DNA of 64,000 nucleotides from Puccinia triticina (Eukaryota > Basidiomycota > Pucciniomycetes > Pucciniales > Pucciniaceae): NCBI RefSeq assembly GCF_026914185.1, contig NC_070571.1:3410001-3474000 (forward strand). The letters run 5' to 3'. Made by a program: the position numbers and the translations under genes. This document shows, piece by piece, positions 10,707-22,406 of this stretch. The first letter of the stretch is position 1; each line of letters opens with the position of its first letter. The notes under the pieces were generated by a model. That model ran no database searches and had not been told where the DNA came from. It was given only the letters and a program-made list of their open reading frames with translations.

Positions 10707-11063
10707 GACTTCTCCATTGCTGAAATCCAAGCTGAGACTCATCAACCTCAGACCTGGGACAAATCCTGCCAGTCTCCCCATGTAGAGGATGCTAGACTGA
10801 TGAAATGTAAACCTGATAGAGGAAAGGCTCATCTTACTGGAAAAGCTAATCTCACTACTGTTCTCATTGAATCCAGAGAACACTCATGTCTTCTTGATAG
10901 TGGAGCCTCTTGCTCAATCATCAGCAACAGATTGCTAGATTCTATAATACCAGAATGGGAAAACAAGCTCATGCCAATCATCCATGCTAAATTCCACAGC
11001 TGTTGTGACCAATTACAGCCAATGGGCATAATAGAAATGGCTTTGATTTTTTTTCCGCACTAA
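10707..11063 (+). pseudogene. Retropepsin-like protease domain
   Basis: The frame continues from Gag. The active-site motif LLDSGASCSIIS (Asp-Ser/Thr-Gly type) lies at about 10890-10925, followed by a strand-rich stretch. In the family this aspartic protease cleaves the Gag-Pol polyprotein. The frame ends shortly after a run of T at 11045-11053; the continuation (RTKGSVRILAEFVI) lies in another frame, so the run is the likely frameshift site. Confidence 0.75.
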
Positions 11064-12400
11064 AGGTTCAGTAAGAATTCTAGCAGAATTTGTAATCATG
11101 AAAAATGCAAGAATAAATTACCTTATACTTGGAAATGATTACATGTCTCTGTATGGTTTTGATATCACAAACAGTAAAGAGAGATTCTTTACCATTGGAA
11201 ATGAGAACAAGAGGAAGAAATTCATTTTTAAATCTCATCATCTGGAGAAAATGAGTCCTTGCAATGAAATTTCTGCTGAAAAGAAGTCCCATCCTCAACT
11301 GCAGCAATTTATTGTAGAAGAACTCTGTGAAGCCAAGTTCAGTGATAAGCTCACCATTAAGCAGAAAGAGAAACTGTTCCAAGTCCTCTATGATAACAAA
11401 CTTGCCTTCTCTCACATTAATCAGCCCCTTGGTGCCATGAAGGGCCATGAAGTTTACCTCAAGTTGACAACTGAAAGGCCTTATCCTCCTCTTCTCAGAA
11501 GACCTCCTTATCCTGCCATCCTCAAAAGCAGGGAAGCTCTTGAGCAACATATTGAAGAGCTAGGAAACCTGAATGTTCTGAGGAAAGTTGGCCATAATGA
11601 AGTAGTTGAGATCACCACTCCTGTAATCATTGCCTGGCATAATGGGAAGTCCAGGATGGTAGGATATTTCAGAACTTTAAACTCCTATACTGCTTCAGAC
11701 AGATATCAGATCAGTGAGACTCTGACCAACCTAGCCAAAGCTAAATTTCTGACTAGCATGGATAAACTCAAAGGTTTTCACCAGAATGTCATTGCAGAAG
11801 ATTCCAGACACCTGCTCAGGATTATTATGCACAAAGGAGTCTATGAATATCTGAGAATGACCTTTGGAATCAAGAATTCCCCCTCTCATTTCCAGAGGAT
11901 GATGGACATTGAGTTCAGAAATAAAATTGATGAGAAGTGGGTCATCATCTGTATTGATGATATCATCATTATGTCCAACACTTGAGAAAAACACCTCAAT
12001 AGGATAGACAGGATACTTAAAGTTGTTATCAACATGAACATGAAAATCTCCCTGAAGAAGTGTGAATTTGGATTTGACCAGATCAAAGCTCTAGGCTATC
12101 TTGTTTCTGGAATTGCTACAGGAATAGATCAGAAAAAGATCAGAAAAAAGGAGCTGATGTTCTCCAAAAGCCTGTGCCTAGTAGTAGGAAAGAAATGCAA
12201 TCTTTTCTTGGTTTTGCTGGTTACTATAGACAACACATTGAGAAATTTGCAGAGATAGCAAAACCTCTTACTGAGCTCACCAGGATTGATGTCATATATG
12301 AGATGACTCATCATAGGATAGTAGCCTACAACTTGTTAAAAGAGAAACTGACCACAGCTCCCTTGCTACTGTCCCCTGGCTGGTCACACTATATGTAGAT
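11057..12400 (+). pseudogene. Reverse transcriptase
   Basis: Frame open from 11057 to 11985, then a TGA, then the same frame again to about 12150, where a short A-rich run shifts it. RT landmarks in order: the LGND(Y) region before RT, RPYPPLLRRPPYP, SRMVGYFRTLN (usually VGDFRALN), TSMDKLKGFHQN, MTFGIKNSPSHFQRMMD, the catalytic box CIDDIIIM (family form YIDD; the Tyr is now Cys), the KKCEF and LGYLVS motifs, and QSFLGFAGYYRQHIEKFA in the shifted frame. This is the usual Ty3/gypsy layout. The mutated box, stop and frameshift show decay. Confidence 0.92.
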
Positions 12401-13345
12401 GCTAGTATGACTAGTCTAGGTGCTGCTTTACATCAGGTCCAAGTCATTCATGGAGTAAGAAAAGAGGGACCCATTGTTTTCATATCCAGACAACTGAAGG
12501 ACAGTGGAACAAGATATGGTGCTAGTCAACTTGCATGCTTATGCCTGGTTTGGGCCTTGGAAAAACCCCATTACTACTTGGATGGTAGCGTATTTCATGT
12601 TTGTAACAGATTGCACAGCTTTGAGATCATTGCTGAACAGGAAGACTCCCAACAGACATATGCTGAGGTGGCAGATTGCTATTCAGGAATACAGAGGCAA
12701 TATGACCATAATCAACAGAGATGGGAATCTTCACAAGAATGCTGATGGACTTAGCAGATGGGCTTTGCCAAATGATCCAAGTAACCCTGCTTATGACCCA
12801 GAAGACAAAGATGATGATAGGTTCCCCATCATGGGCATCCATGTCTCGATTTTCAAGAATGAGCTCTTTGACTCAATGAGAGAAGGTTACCAACAATATA
12901 AGAACACTGTTATCTTGTAGGAGCTTTTGCTGAAAGATGCCAAAGATTTCCAAGTGAAATAATCTCTGCAGGATCCTTGGAGAAAGTTATATGATAAAGG
13001 GAGATTCTTTCCATTTGATGGTCTCATTTACTTCAGAGAAAAACACAATTCTGTCCTAGCTCTAGCTGAGAAAGACATCATTAACACCATCTTGCATGAA
13101 TGCCATGACCGTGTCTACTCTGGTCATCTTTCTGAAGACAGGACCTTAGAGAAAGTGGCTGATACTGCCTGGTGGGCTAATTGGAGACAAGATACTGGTG
13201 AATAGCATTCTTGTGACAGATGCCAGAAAGCCAACAAGGCTTCAGGAAAGAGATTTGGACTACTCATGAAGATAGAAGAACCTTCTAAACCGTGGGATGT
13301 GATAAACACGGATTGGGTAACTCCCTTATCTCCTGGAGGAGCTGC
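12390..13345 (+). pseudogene. RNase H and integrase N-terminal half
   Basis: RNase H begins at YVDASMTSLGAALHQVQ (about 12390) in one frame and continues in another from about 12590 ([11 protein letters not shown], then the NADGLSRW motif, family form NADALSR). The integrase zinc finger follows at about 13096-13240: HECHDRVYSGHL then CDRCQKAN (H-H-C-C type). The first catalytic Asp is in NTDWVTPLSPGG at about 13305. Stops occur at 12918-12920, 12959-12961 and 13203-13205. Coding similarity ends at about 13345, where a repeat insertion begins. Confidence 0.88.
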
Positions 13346-14262
13346 TAGTTTTAATTGGCTGGTTCATATTGGGGTCAACCGGGAGGGACTCCTCCCAATC
13401 GACTGCTTTATGTGACTGTTGACCGGGAGGAGTCCCTCCCGGTTGACCACAATATAAACCTGTTGACCGGGAGAGTCCCTCCCGGTTGTGTGGGTTGCTT
13501 TTTTTGTGTTGTTGACCAGGACGCGCGTGAAGGTATGCCCTTCTCAATCAGGGGGGATTCCTCCTAGTCAACACAAGTGCGTATTCTTGCCGACATAGGG
13601 GGCATTCTCTGGCATTCTCCCCAGGGGCTCCTTGACAAGCCAGTATGGATTTATATGGATTTGTATGGATGACCAGTCAGCACCAGTACTGTGCAGGTGT
13701 TGAGGTGTATGGCTCAGGACCCACTTAGCACATGCAAATACTGTGCTAAGTCCAAAGCTGAGCTACAGATCTTTTTTTGACGCTGAGCTAACCTGTGATT
13801 AAACTTGGAATGACCATGGATGTACTTGAAGTTTCAACCTGGAATGCGCATGTCAACTTACCGCACTTTCTCAAGTTTTTTTCATAGTGTATGGAAATTT
13901 ATGAACATTCTGGTGCCAATATCATGAAATATTCACCATTCCTGGTGGAGATACAGTGGCAGAAACAGAAATAAAAACCCAATTTGGTGATATTCTGGGA
14001 CACATGAGACTGTAGCTGCCACATTTTGGGATTTTCATGGGCAAGAGCTGACCCGAATTAATTTCTCAAAATCTCTTATTATAATTGTATCAATATCATG
14101 AAATCATTCCCATTGCAAGTTGAGATACAGTGGCAGAAACACCAAAAAATACCCAATTAGGCAATACTTTGAGACTAATCAGACTATAGCAGCTCCTTTT
14201 TGGGATTTCACCTGGAATGTGCATGTCAACTGACAGCACTTTCTCAAGTTTTTTTCATAGTG
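13346..14262. mobile_element. Nested insertion inside integrase
   Basis: Integrase coding stops at 13345 and resumes at about 14258, missing roughly 50 residues. The inserted 0.9 kb has three parts. First, 13373-13490 carries hairpins of the type ACCGGGAG...CTCCCGGT, also found at 55.1 kb. Second, 13915-14035 and 14088-14210 are diverged direct repeats (shared ATATCATGAAAT, GAGATACAGTGGCAGAAAC). Third, copies of the dispersed end motif lie at 13841-13890 and 14210-14262, the latter exactly at the junction with integrase. It is probably more than one insertion event. Confidence 0.7.
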
Positions 14263-14909
14263 CTGGTATCCCAAGAATCATCATCTCTGACAGAGATCCC
14301 AAATTCACATCTGAATTCTGGACTGGCTTGCATAGTATGCTACAAACAAAACTCTCCTTTTCTACTGTTTACCACTGCCAGACTGATGGTCTAGCTGAAA
14401 GGATGATCCAAACCCTTGAAGATATGATTAGGAGGTTTTGTGCCTATGGACTGGAATTCAAAGACAATGATGGATACACTCATGAATGCTTCTACCAATT
14501 CTTGAGCTAGCTTACTGCACCAGTATACAGACCATTCCTGGTGAAAGTGTTACATGGAAAGAATGCTGTAGAGGTGATACTGACTGAAGAGTTCAGCAGA
14601 AAACATCCTAAATTCCCTGTCAGTCTAGTGAAACCATGGAAAGACACCAATCCAGATGAGTTCCCCCTAAGACAGAAGGTTAAAGTTGTCATTCACCCTA
14701 TGGAGAAGACCCCCCAGGGTAAAGTCATACAGAATATTCTCAGAGAGAAAAGATTGAGAGTAGAGAACAGAGATGTCATGATGTACTTAGCTAGATACAA
14801 AGGTATGAGTGCTGATCATGATGAGTGGCTCCTTGAGAAGGACATTCCAGACTCTACTACCCTTCTCAGGAAGTTCAGAAGTGAGAAGAGGTCTGCCCCA
14901 TTGGTTTAA
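14258..14909 (+). pseudogene. Integrase core remainder and chromodomain
   Basis: After the insertion the core resumes with IIISDRDPKFTSEFW (second catalytic Asp) and TDGLAERMIQTLEDM (catalytic Glu). LELAYCTSIQT follows in a shifted frame. A deletion then joins to the C-terminal region VLHGKNAVEVIL ... HPKFPVSLVKPW (14541 on). The protein ends with a chromodomain: MMYLARYKG, then DEWLLEKDIPDSTTLLRKFR. In chromoviruses this domain guides integration to modified chromatin. Ends at 14909 (TAA). Confidence 0.9.
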
Positions 14910-14946
14910 TTCCCTTCAGAAATCTAACCTTTTTGGCGGTAGGGAA

Positions 14947-15718
14947 TGTCAGCCTTAGAGTCAGTGTAGCTGACCTAAAGTCTGCCTTTTCTACCTTTTT
15001 ACATATGAATTGCCTCATATATTTTCCATCTCAACAGATATCCTCGTTTTGACTTCATATTCTACTTCCCCATGCAATTCCAACCCGTTACAACCCACCA
15101 TTTCTTTGTCACTCTACTCCTTCCCTGAGCTCTTGAGTTGTGACGTGTTAGCACTACCAGGCGTGCCAAACCACATGTACACATGCAATTACATAAGCAG
15201 ACTGTGAAAATTTTTGAAGTCAGGATCCCCCTTGCCTGAGGAATATCTCCAGACTTCAGCACACCAGAACCACACCCCAGAGACACCCAGGATCACCACA
15301 ACAGAGGCCACTTCACTCCCAGTATTACCACAGGATATTGAAAGTAAGTACCCTCTTTCACTGACCTTGTTTATCTCAGAGGAAACTCTGTTGCTCCAGA
15401 CTCTGCTTCACCTGTTTCTTCCAACTCTTCCAATCTTCAAAGATGAAAAGGTTATCTCTGGTTAAGTCCCACAAAACCAGAGCAGAGTTGTAACCCTACT
15501 TCTGAATCCCACCAACGTTTCCTTATTGTGAGTGGAGGCTGTTGCAGTCTCTTGGCCTTGCACAGCTGGCATCCAACTTTTCCAGGTTGAGAATAGCCCA
15601 AATTATTAAAAGACTTAAAGTTTAGGCCTGATCTTATATTTTTCTCTCTCAGTTTGTATTTCTTTATCCCAAGAAATACAAACTATTCCCCCTTTTGTTC
15701 TTATTTCCTGCTGTCACA
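14947..15718 (+). repeat. Probable 3' LTR of the gypsy element
   Basis: Thirty-eight bases after the stop codon a purine-rich GGCGGTAGGGAA leads into TGTCAGCC, a plausible polypurine tract and LTR start. A matching terminus, GCTGTCACA, lies at 15710-15718, giving a TGT...ACA element of 772 bp. There is no second LTR in the window to prove the borders, so the right end is a guess. Confidence 0.4.
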
Positions 15719-15774
15719 TAAGAGACACAGGCTCACAATGGCATCCTCAACGTCTTGCAGGCTCGGCATAAGAA

Positions 15775-16500
15775 TTGCATCACGGTCAAGGTTGCAAAAT
15801 TTCTTTTGATGCAAAAAAAACTCAGCATCTTTTGCAAGGACCAACTTTGCATGCCTTTTCAGAAAACTTTCATCTAACAGGAATAAAGATCAAATTCACT
15901 TTTGTTGAACAGCAACAGGCTTCGATTGAAGAGCATCTAAGGGTTTATCAATCAAGTTCCATTGCATTACACTTCTTAGGTAATGAGACAAGTAATGAGA
16001 AATCAATTCCAATCAAATGTGGCTGTAGCAAATGTGTTGCTTCCAGGTGATTGCAGCATCTCCATGAATTGCTCTATCTTTCTTTGGGAGGAGGTCACAA
16101 TGAATCTACAACCAGAGGAAATAAATACCAAGCTTTTACATTAGACATGAAAGTAATCAGAGCCAAAAGAACAACTGAAAATCTTGATCAGCTTGTCAAG
16201 GGACAGAACTGATGTACCGGGTTGGATTTTGTTGGTATTCAAGACCTGAGTAAGAATCTTAGAACGATTGCATCAGATTGAAGGAATTGTCCAAGAAAAC
16301 TTGTACTGTGACAATACATCAGGGAGCGTTTTGAAGCAGTGGAACGAGCATATTTTGTATTATTTCAACCTGGCTGGACTTCCCCTGTCGCATCCCAACC
16401 AAGAGTTCAATTGTCACTTCTTGTGTACATCCATCACCACTGGCGCTCTGGAGATGGGCCAGCTGGTTGTCCCGGAGTTGAAGTAGGTAGATCAAGTCTT
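15775..16500 (+). pseudogene. KDZ-type transposase remnant (copy 2), N-terminal part
   Basis: The frame at 16268-16486 contains YCDNTSGSVLKQWNEHILYY and NQEFNCHFLCTS. These align nearly residue for residue with the exon at 44757-45018 (YSDNTSG, KKWNKHISYYF, NQQFNCHFLCTT), so this is a second copy of the same transposase. The Asp of the DNTSG motif is the first catalytic acid in KDZ transposases. Preceding frames (15775-16050, 16080-16210) are open but unrecognised and may be degraded upstream exons. Confidence 0.75.
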
Positions 16501-16634
16501 TTATGATGAGATGAGATTTACCGGTGTTGATTTTTTTTATAGCGGGATGTTAGGTGATGGATTCAATGCGTTGATATAGGTCTGGTGGAGGAGGTCTTTG
16601 TCATGACTCCCATTTTGTCTTTCCTTGTTTGTAC

Positions 16635-16760
16635 GCAGGGTTTGATGGAACAAAACACACTCCTGTTGAAATCCTGTCTTCACACTTGGTGTGGTAAAGT
16701 ATCTCTTCCGCAATTTTATGAATTGCCTCAAACAATGCAAAAAAGATGAGGTAGGTGGAT
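16635..16760 (+). pseudogene. KDZ-type transposase remnant (copy 2), continuation
   Basis: GFDGTKHTPVEIL, then after one frame change VVKYLFRNFMNCLKQCKKD, aligns with GFDMVRDTPVEALH and AVKYLFRDFMKTLDEDQKE of the larger copy at 45.9 kb. The exons that should lie between 16500 and 16635 (the GDSPMH and cysteine region) are missing, so the copy is internally deleted and ends here. Confidence 0.75.
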
Positions 16761-16843
16761 TATGGTGATCATTCAGCACTGATTCTTTAAATATCCCCTC
16801 ACCAAAACCAACTGGTATACAGCCCCCTTTTTATTCTTCCAAT

Positions 16844-17434
16844 TCATGGACGCTGCAAAACAAAACCTCTGGCACACTCTATACCATCAACGCGGTTGGA
16901 TTCCGGGTGGAAATTTGAATATTCACTTTCTGATAATGTAAACACTGTGATGAAGGGCGCAAAATTCTTCAGTGCATATAAATGTTCAACACAAACACCT
17001 ACATTACCAAGGGTAGAATCCACAACCCTGACGTAGCTGTTCCACAGATTTCCACGATTCCAGAACACTTTTGCCACAAACACACTCCCGGAAGTAAGTG
17101 CCTGTTGAACTTCTCTTTCAGTGGTCATGTTGAGATTGCCCTTATGTGTGATGCAGCAGCCAGAGGGAACTTCAATCCTAGGGAGAAAACTGACAGATGG
17201 GTGGGAAAGACGTCAGGAGATGAAAATCTGTGTATCTTCTTCCAAGATCATGAGCGGGAAAACTGAGTTGGCTGTCTTGAGTACTACATGGAATTGCGCT
17301 GTCTCTGATTCTAATATGTCTTTGACTAATTTTGGACTAGCAACACAGTTTATTATATGTATATCTTGACCAATGGCTATAATTGAGCCGATTTTGGTCA
17401 AGGACATGTGGATATTACCAACAATATCAAGCAT
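16844..17434 (-). pseudogene. Unrecognised reverse-strand exons
   Basis: Two reverse-strand frames (17434-17213 and 17128-16844) look protein-like and could be joined across one stop: the first contains SLTKIGSIIAIGQDIHIINC and the second VFVAKVFWNRGNLWNSYV. Lengths are 73 and 94 residues. I do not recognise a domain. They lie immediately beyond the truncated transposase, in the opposite orientation. Confidence 0.3.
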
Positions 17435-20400
17435 TGAGTGAGAGGATGTATTGATACTGATTTACTAAAATAAAAGGGTAGATTGGGGATGGTGAATGAG
17501 AGGTTGGTGGGGGGCACAATGTTGTGCAGGAACCCATGGGCTCTTATGGTATTTGACTCATTAGACTGGTCCAGCGCACTATGCCTGAGGGACTTGATCC
17601 CACCCCCAGCCCCTGTCATAGTATGCTGTTCAAAGGGGTGCCACGTGCCACCACCACTTCACAACAAAGGAATTCTGAGCCCAGTTGATGGCATACTTTG
17701 GCTATCTCCACACCGGGTGAGGAACAAGCGCAATTGGGGACCAAAACCAGAGTAATCTACCATGATTAGGTACACTGGTACACTGCCTGCATCTATATTT
17801 CTGAAAATAACATGGCACAGTATGGTTTGCAGAACAAGGGGGGATTGACAAAATTTGGCCAGTGCCCCACGTGTGATTGTCCACTGGATTGGTTAATTCT
17901 GTTTGTTTCTATTTGGTACTCAAGCCTGCAGCTATGTAATGCTGCATGGATTCAGAGTGGTGTAGAGTGGGGAAAGAACTGTGTCACACAAACGTACACG
18001 CGTACATTTGTGTGACACAATCTCTACCCTCCAGCAAAACTCGTCCCAACCCAAGCCCTCTGCTCCTTTGCCAATTGCGGGTTTGCACACCCATCCAACA
18101 TGGCTTCTTGACCATGATTTCAGGGGAACCATTATGCTATTGAGGTTAGCTCTTACACTCCCAGATCATATTGCACCTTGAAGTCTTGATGCGGAGTAGT
18201 GTAACACCGCTCTCAGAGATCCTTCATGGGTAGTTCAAACTTACACACCTGCATCCGTTTCTCAAGAATAGCTGTTTACTTGTGTCCACTCATGCATATT
18301 GAAATCACCCACACCCTCAGTCTGTTTCTATCTTCTTTCATTGGGTTTTTGGTTGGCTGTCTCCCTTCCCTTCTCCCATGTTCAAGTTTGGCTTCTTGTG
18401 ACTTTCATCTCCCATGGAAAACACACCACAAAATCCCAACAAAAGTTTGCCTTGGCAGACCTCATCACCAACTGGTCTGGATTTATTTTCACGCAGCTGT
18501 GCAAAATGAGGTTTGCCAACATCCATGTCTTTTCCACTTGTACTTGGCTGTGACTGATGAACCACCAGAACTGCAGATTTGCTTTATTGTGCTTCTGCTT
18601 TAACCTTGTGCCCACCCACACTCCCACATGACTTGTACTGTGGGTGATAAAACCTGTAGCTGATAAGCCCTGGAGAACTCATTCACTACTCCACACATCA
18701 CAAATGTATCACCCACATCCATGCCAGAATCAGCTGGCAGGCCCTGTTCTCAAAAAAAGTCCTTGGTGTGTTCATATACCATACAGGAGACCCCTGCGGA
18801 TCCAATCAGAACTGATGTAATCCTTACCACCAGTTGTTTTTCCAGATAATATTGTCTCACAATCCAGATTTGACACCTATGTTTCTTTGAAACCACACAT
18901 GAAAAAACCATCACCATCACTGGTTCTGGATGCACAAAACCCCAAAGTCCCACCTGCCATCACACTTACTCCAGCATTTTCAAGAGCCAAAACTTACCAA
19001 TCCACTACCAAGATTTGGATATCTCTTCCCTACCAAGTGTGCTATGAATGATAGGGTTGTGGATTGGCTCCATCTATGCAAGCACTTGGGTGAAACACAC
19101 CCCTCCACCAAATAATTCAAGGCAAACATAAGTGGAATCTAATATTAGGTGTTGTATTTCTTACACTTCCCTGTGATTGGTGAGTCCTAGTAGATGTCCC
19201 AGAGATTGTCAGAGGTAGATCAGAACATGAAAACACTGACATGCAGGTTGTATGGTACATTAGGGGGTTTCAAAGTAGACTTGCGCATGCATGCAGGTCA
19301 CTTTGCATAACCCAGTTTTGTGGGGAGACTGCAAGTCAACGTTCAACATTTGAGTTGAATGCTGGCTTGCCTTGCCTTGCAAGTGGCATGCGCGGGTCCA
19401 CTTTGAATCCCGCTATTTTTTACCCCAGCTGGAGTGATTGTTGTGTGGTGTGGAGCTTTGGTTGATTGGGATCACCAATTATATATGTGTTGGCGCAGCA
19501 CCGTGTTCCTTAATGTCACACAAGAAAACTGCACAAAAGTCCAAACTCAGAGCTCTGATGCTGTGGCAGTTTGCATTTCTCTCCACCAGGCACTCCTACC
19601 TCTCTCATTTGCCCCTCACATCATTTGTCAAACTGTTTCACGATGTCTTACCACGGTTGGGGCCAACCATTCAATCAAGGTATGTTTTCTTCAATTGATC
19701 TGATATCAGACCACCCTCCTGTTTCATTCCCATCACTGGCATTCAAACTGTTGATCGTAAACACAAACAAACAATTAGGTGGTCTCAGCGATTGCATGGA
19801 AGAGAATCAACGCTGCGCTGCGGGTCAGCAACATCTCCATGAGCCCACGGGCTTAGGTATGTCTCACATCGCCCAATATTGCCCCATTTGTCCGTTTTAA
19901 GATGCCTCTGATGATTCTTTTCTTTCCCTGGCTGCCACCTGGCTATCTACACATTCATATTGTCTAAACAATCAATTGATGAACTTGCTAACCTACCTCT
20001 GCGCTGCGAAAGCCTACAGAGCCTTGACTAACCTGTCCCCACTATTGCCGAATGCACCGCTGCCGCACGCAAATGATTGTTTTGGGTTGCTCAACACCGT
20101 TGAAGGCATACATCCCATGGTAAGAGTACACCTCTGTACCTTCCAGTATTCCCGATTGGCTCCTCAGCCAATTGGCAATGCGTTCCACTATCCAAACATA
20201 TTCAAAAGCTTTCTACAATAACTGACACAACTCCCTTTATTCTTGCTTCTCCACAGCCAAGAAACAATACAAATTGAATCGCTCATCCTCCTGTCCGTGA
20301 TTGGATTGATCTGCTCCCCCCTTGGGTTCCACACAACCCACAACCGGCCGATCAGCTTCAACAACCCGCTCTTCAGCCATCTGCTTGATTTGGTTTAACC

Positions 20401-20992
20401 GACCAATTCATACATGGAACACCCGGCTTGCAGTCATTGCAGCCGGCCTATCACAATTGCATAACGCTTCAAAATCAACAAAATCATCCCTTCCCTTTGC
20501 ATTCAGCATCAAGGGTAGTGACCATGCCTCAATCCTTTGATTCCAATAGGAATCAAACATTCCCTCATCGCCTCAACAGTCCTGAAGCCTTCCCAGCCGG
20601 CATCGGCCGCCCTCACATGCTTTCTGCCTGCCCACCAACAAACCACACGACTGACCAAGCGTATTCCCACAGCTGTGATCATCAAGACCATCAACTGCTT
20701 GGCCATCAAACCCAGACAAGCTCACCTTCCTCCCTCTTATGCTCTGGGCTGGGATGCCGGTGAATAGAAGGAAAAAAGAGTGTAAGATTTCAATCAACAG
20801 AGAGCTGAGAAGGAAAAAAGAAGAAGAAGAAACAAGACTAGAAAGAAGAAAAGGAAACATCACAGTGCTTACCTGGGATGCCGGTGAATAGAAGGCAAAA
20901 AGAGTGAAGAAAAGAAAGTTCACCAGCACCACAGGGAGAAGGCTTTTACAGAAACAGAGAAACGGTATACAAGCATGATCTAAATAAATATG
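17435..20992. other. No recognised gene; palindrome and short open frames
   Basis: 17981-18018 is a 38-bp near-perfect palindrome, GTGTCACACAAA...TTTGTGTGACAC. Open frames around 18226-18603, 18890-19115, 19430-19900, 19976-20221 and 20430-20767 are moderately protein-like but show no domain I know. 20751-20780 and 20875-20904 are 30-bp direct copies (GGGATGCCGGTGAATAGAAG...), enclosing a purine-rich stretch. Confidence 0.4.
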
Positions 20993-21350
20993 CTAATAGT
21001 GAAATATAAACATGATCCACAACAATGCCTCACCAGCGTAATCACAGCTGTAGGTTCTTTCATCATCGAACAATTCCCTTCCACCCTTGACAAACCTTTC
21101 CAAACCCCACTTCATGACTGTCTTTTCCTTGAGTGATTGACTGATGGCCTTGTAATTTTGATTGATCTCATTTCCCAAAGCCAATGGCCCTTCACATCAA
21201 TTTCATCCATTCCCCAGCCGTCCTGTCTCAGGAAGGCCAGGTACTCCATCCCATCCATCTGGTGAGCAAACATCACCTGCCTCATTGCGCTCAAATAATA
21301 GAGCCTAACCTTCTGAACACCTCCCTCCTCACCATTGGTTAAATTTCCTC
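20993..21350 (-). pseudogene. Unrecognised reverse-strand coding fragment
   Basis: Reading down from about 21350, one frame gives AMRQVMFAHQMDGMEYLAFL, then GWGMDEIDVKG. A shift near 21180 leads into LALGNEINQNYKAISQSLKE and FVKGGRELFDDERTYSCDYA, ending at 20993. The two pieces have normal protein composition and fit together across one base of frameshift, so I take this as a decayed exon of about 115 residues. No family recognised. Confidence 0.4.
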
Positions 21351-21708
21351 TGTGCCAGCCGTCATCCCACGCATCAACTCATCTCCGGTCAATCGTCCTG
21401 GCAATCCTGTCAAAATCCTTCACATGATTCGCGAAACAACACAAATGATGGAAGAAACCCCAACTATCATTTTCCTCCCTTGTCAATCCTATCCTACTTC
21501 ATCCCTCAATCTCCTCCCAACACTCCTCTTGAGTCCTGGGGGCAAGCATCATTTGCACCCGGCTCTTCCATTCCCTTTCTTCTCATCTGCCGGAGGGGTT
21601 CCGGGGGCAAGCATCATTTGCACCCAGCTCTTCCTTCCCTTTTGTTCTCATCCTGCACCGCAAGGACAGCCTGCTTTCTGCAAATTTACCACGATTCCAT
21701 TTTTGTCC

Positions 21709-22406
21709 ATGTCATCTGAAGAACTTCAAGGTTGGGAGAAACTTGTCTGTTTCTTCCTTGATCAAAATCAGTATGTCGGGCGAGTCCAGAACAACGGTCC
21801 TCTCATGGGCGGGTGGATGTGGGGATGCAGTTGGAGGAAAGAAGGATTTAGGTGATTCTGTTCTTTGGGATGTCTTGCCGCAATGATGAGGAAGACACTA
21901 TATAACGCTGAGGATGAGGCTGCTGCATATCCAGAAGCTCACAAATGGATTGCTACACACCTTCAACAACTGGCTCCTTGGGCATTCAAGGAATATCGCG
22001 AAGCTGTCATAATTGGTAACCTGCCTTCCATGGCGCATATGGAGTATTTAACGGACCCCACCAGGACAGCGACGTCAACACCTGGACGCTAGTATGCTGG
22101 ATTCCAATCTTCAACCCAACCCCCCAGAACTCCAATGAAGATGATCCCATTTTGGCCAACAACGGCTTCAATATGCTGGGCGGTCAGTTTAATTTTTGTG
22201 ACTTCCAGGTCTATATTGAGATGAACCAGGTTGTGGGTGTCACAATGTGTGTCTTCAGGTCTTGCCAAGATACACATCAGACTTTGGATGGTGCTTCTCC
22301 TTCTGATAAGTACAGCAGGATTGGTTTCTCCTGCCAGATGTCTGAAAAGATGTCAAACACAGTGGTTGCTTATATTCAATCCACTAGCAAGATAGCTGGC
22401 AGATAG
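21709..22406 (+). pseudogene. Tet-like 2OG-Fe(II) oxygenase (copy B), catalytic half kept
   Basis: The N-terminal motif MSSEELQGWEKL...LDQNQYVGRV...MGGWMWGCSWRKEG aligns with copies at 25.5 and 61.7 kb. After a stop near 21853 comes EAHKWIATHLQQLAPWAFKEY, the helix preceding the catalytic core. A frame change near 22033 leads into the core: AYGVFNGPHQDSDVNTW with the HxD metal site (His, Asp), a strand region GGQFNFCDFQVYIEMN, the distal His in CQDTHQTLDG, and the 2-oxoglutarate-binding Arg in YSRIGFSCQMS. It ends at TAG 22404-22406. All three metal ligands and the Arg survive, but the stop and frameshift break the gene. Related enzymes oxidise modified bases in DNA; no substrate can be assigned here. 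Confidence 0.72.

Larger units (their letters stand above)
9991..15718 (+). mobile_element. Ty3/gypsy chromovirus, decayed, 5' end missing
   Basis: Domains run in the standard Ty3/gypsy order: Gag zinc knuckle, protease, reverse transcriptase, RNase H, integrase, chromodomain. A probable 3' LTR follows. The 5' LTR and the start of Gag are absent; an inverted-repeat element sits there instead. Reading requires several frame changes and several stops, integrase is interrupted by about 0.9 kb of foreign repeat, and a further piece of integrase C-terminus is deleted near 14510. The element cannot be active. Its wording resembles gypsy elements I recall from rust fungi. Confidence 0.92.
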
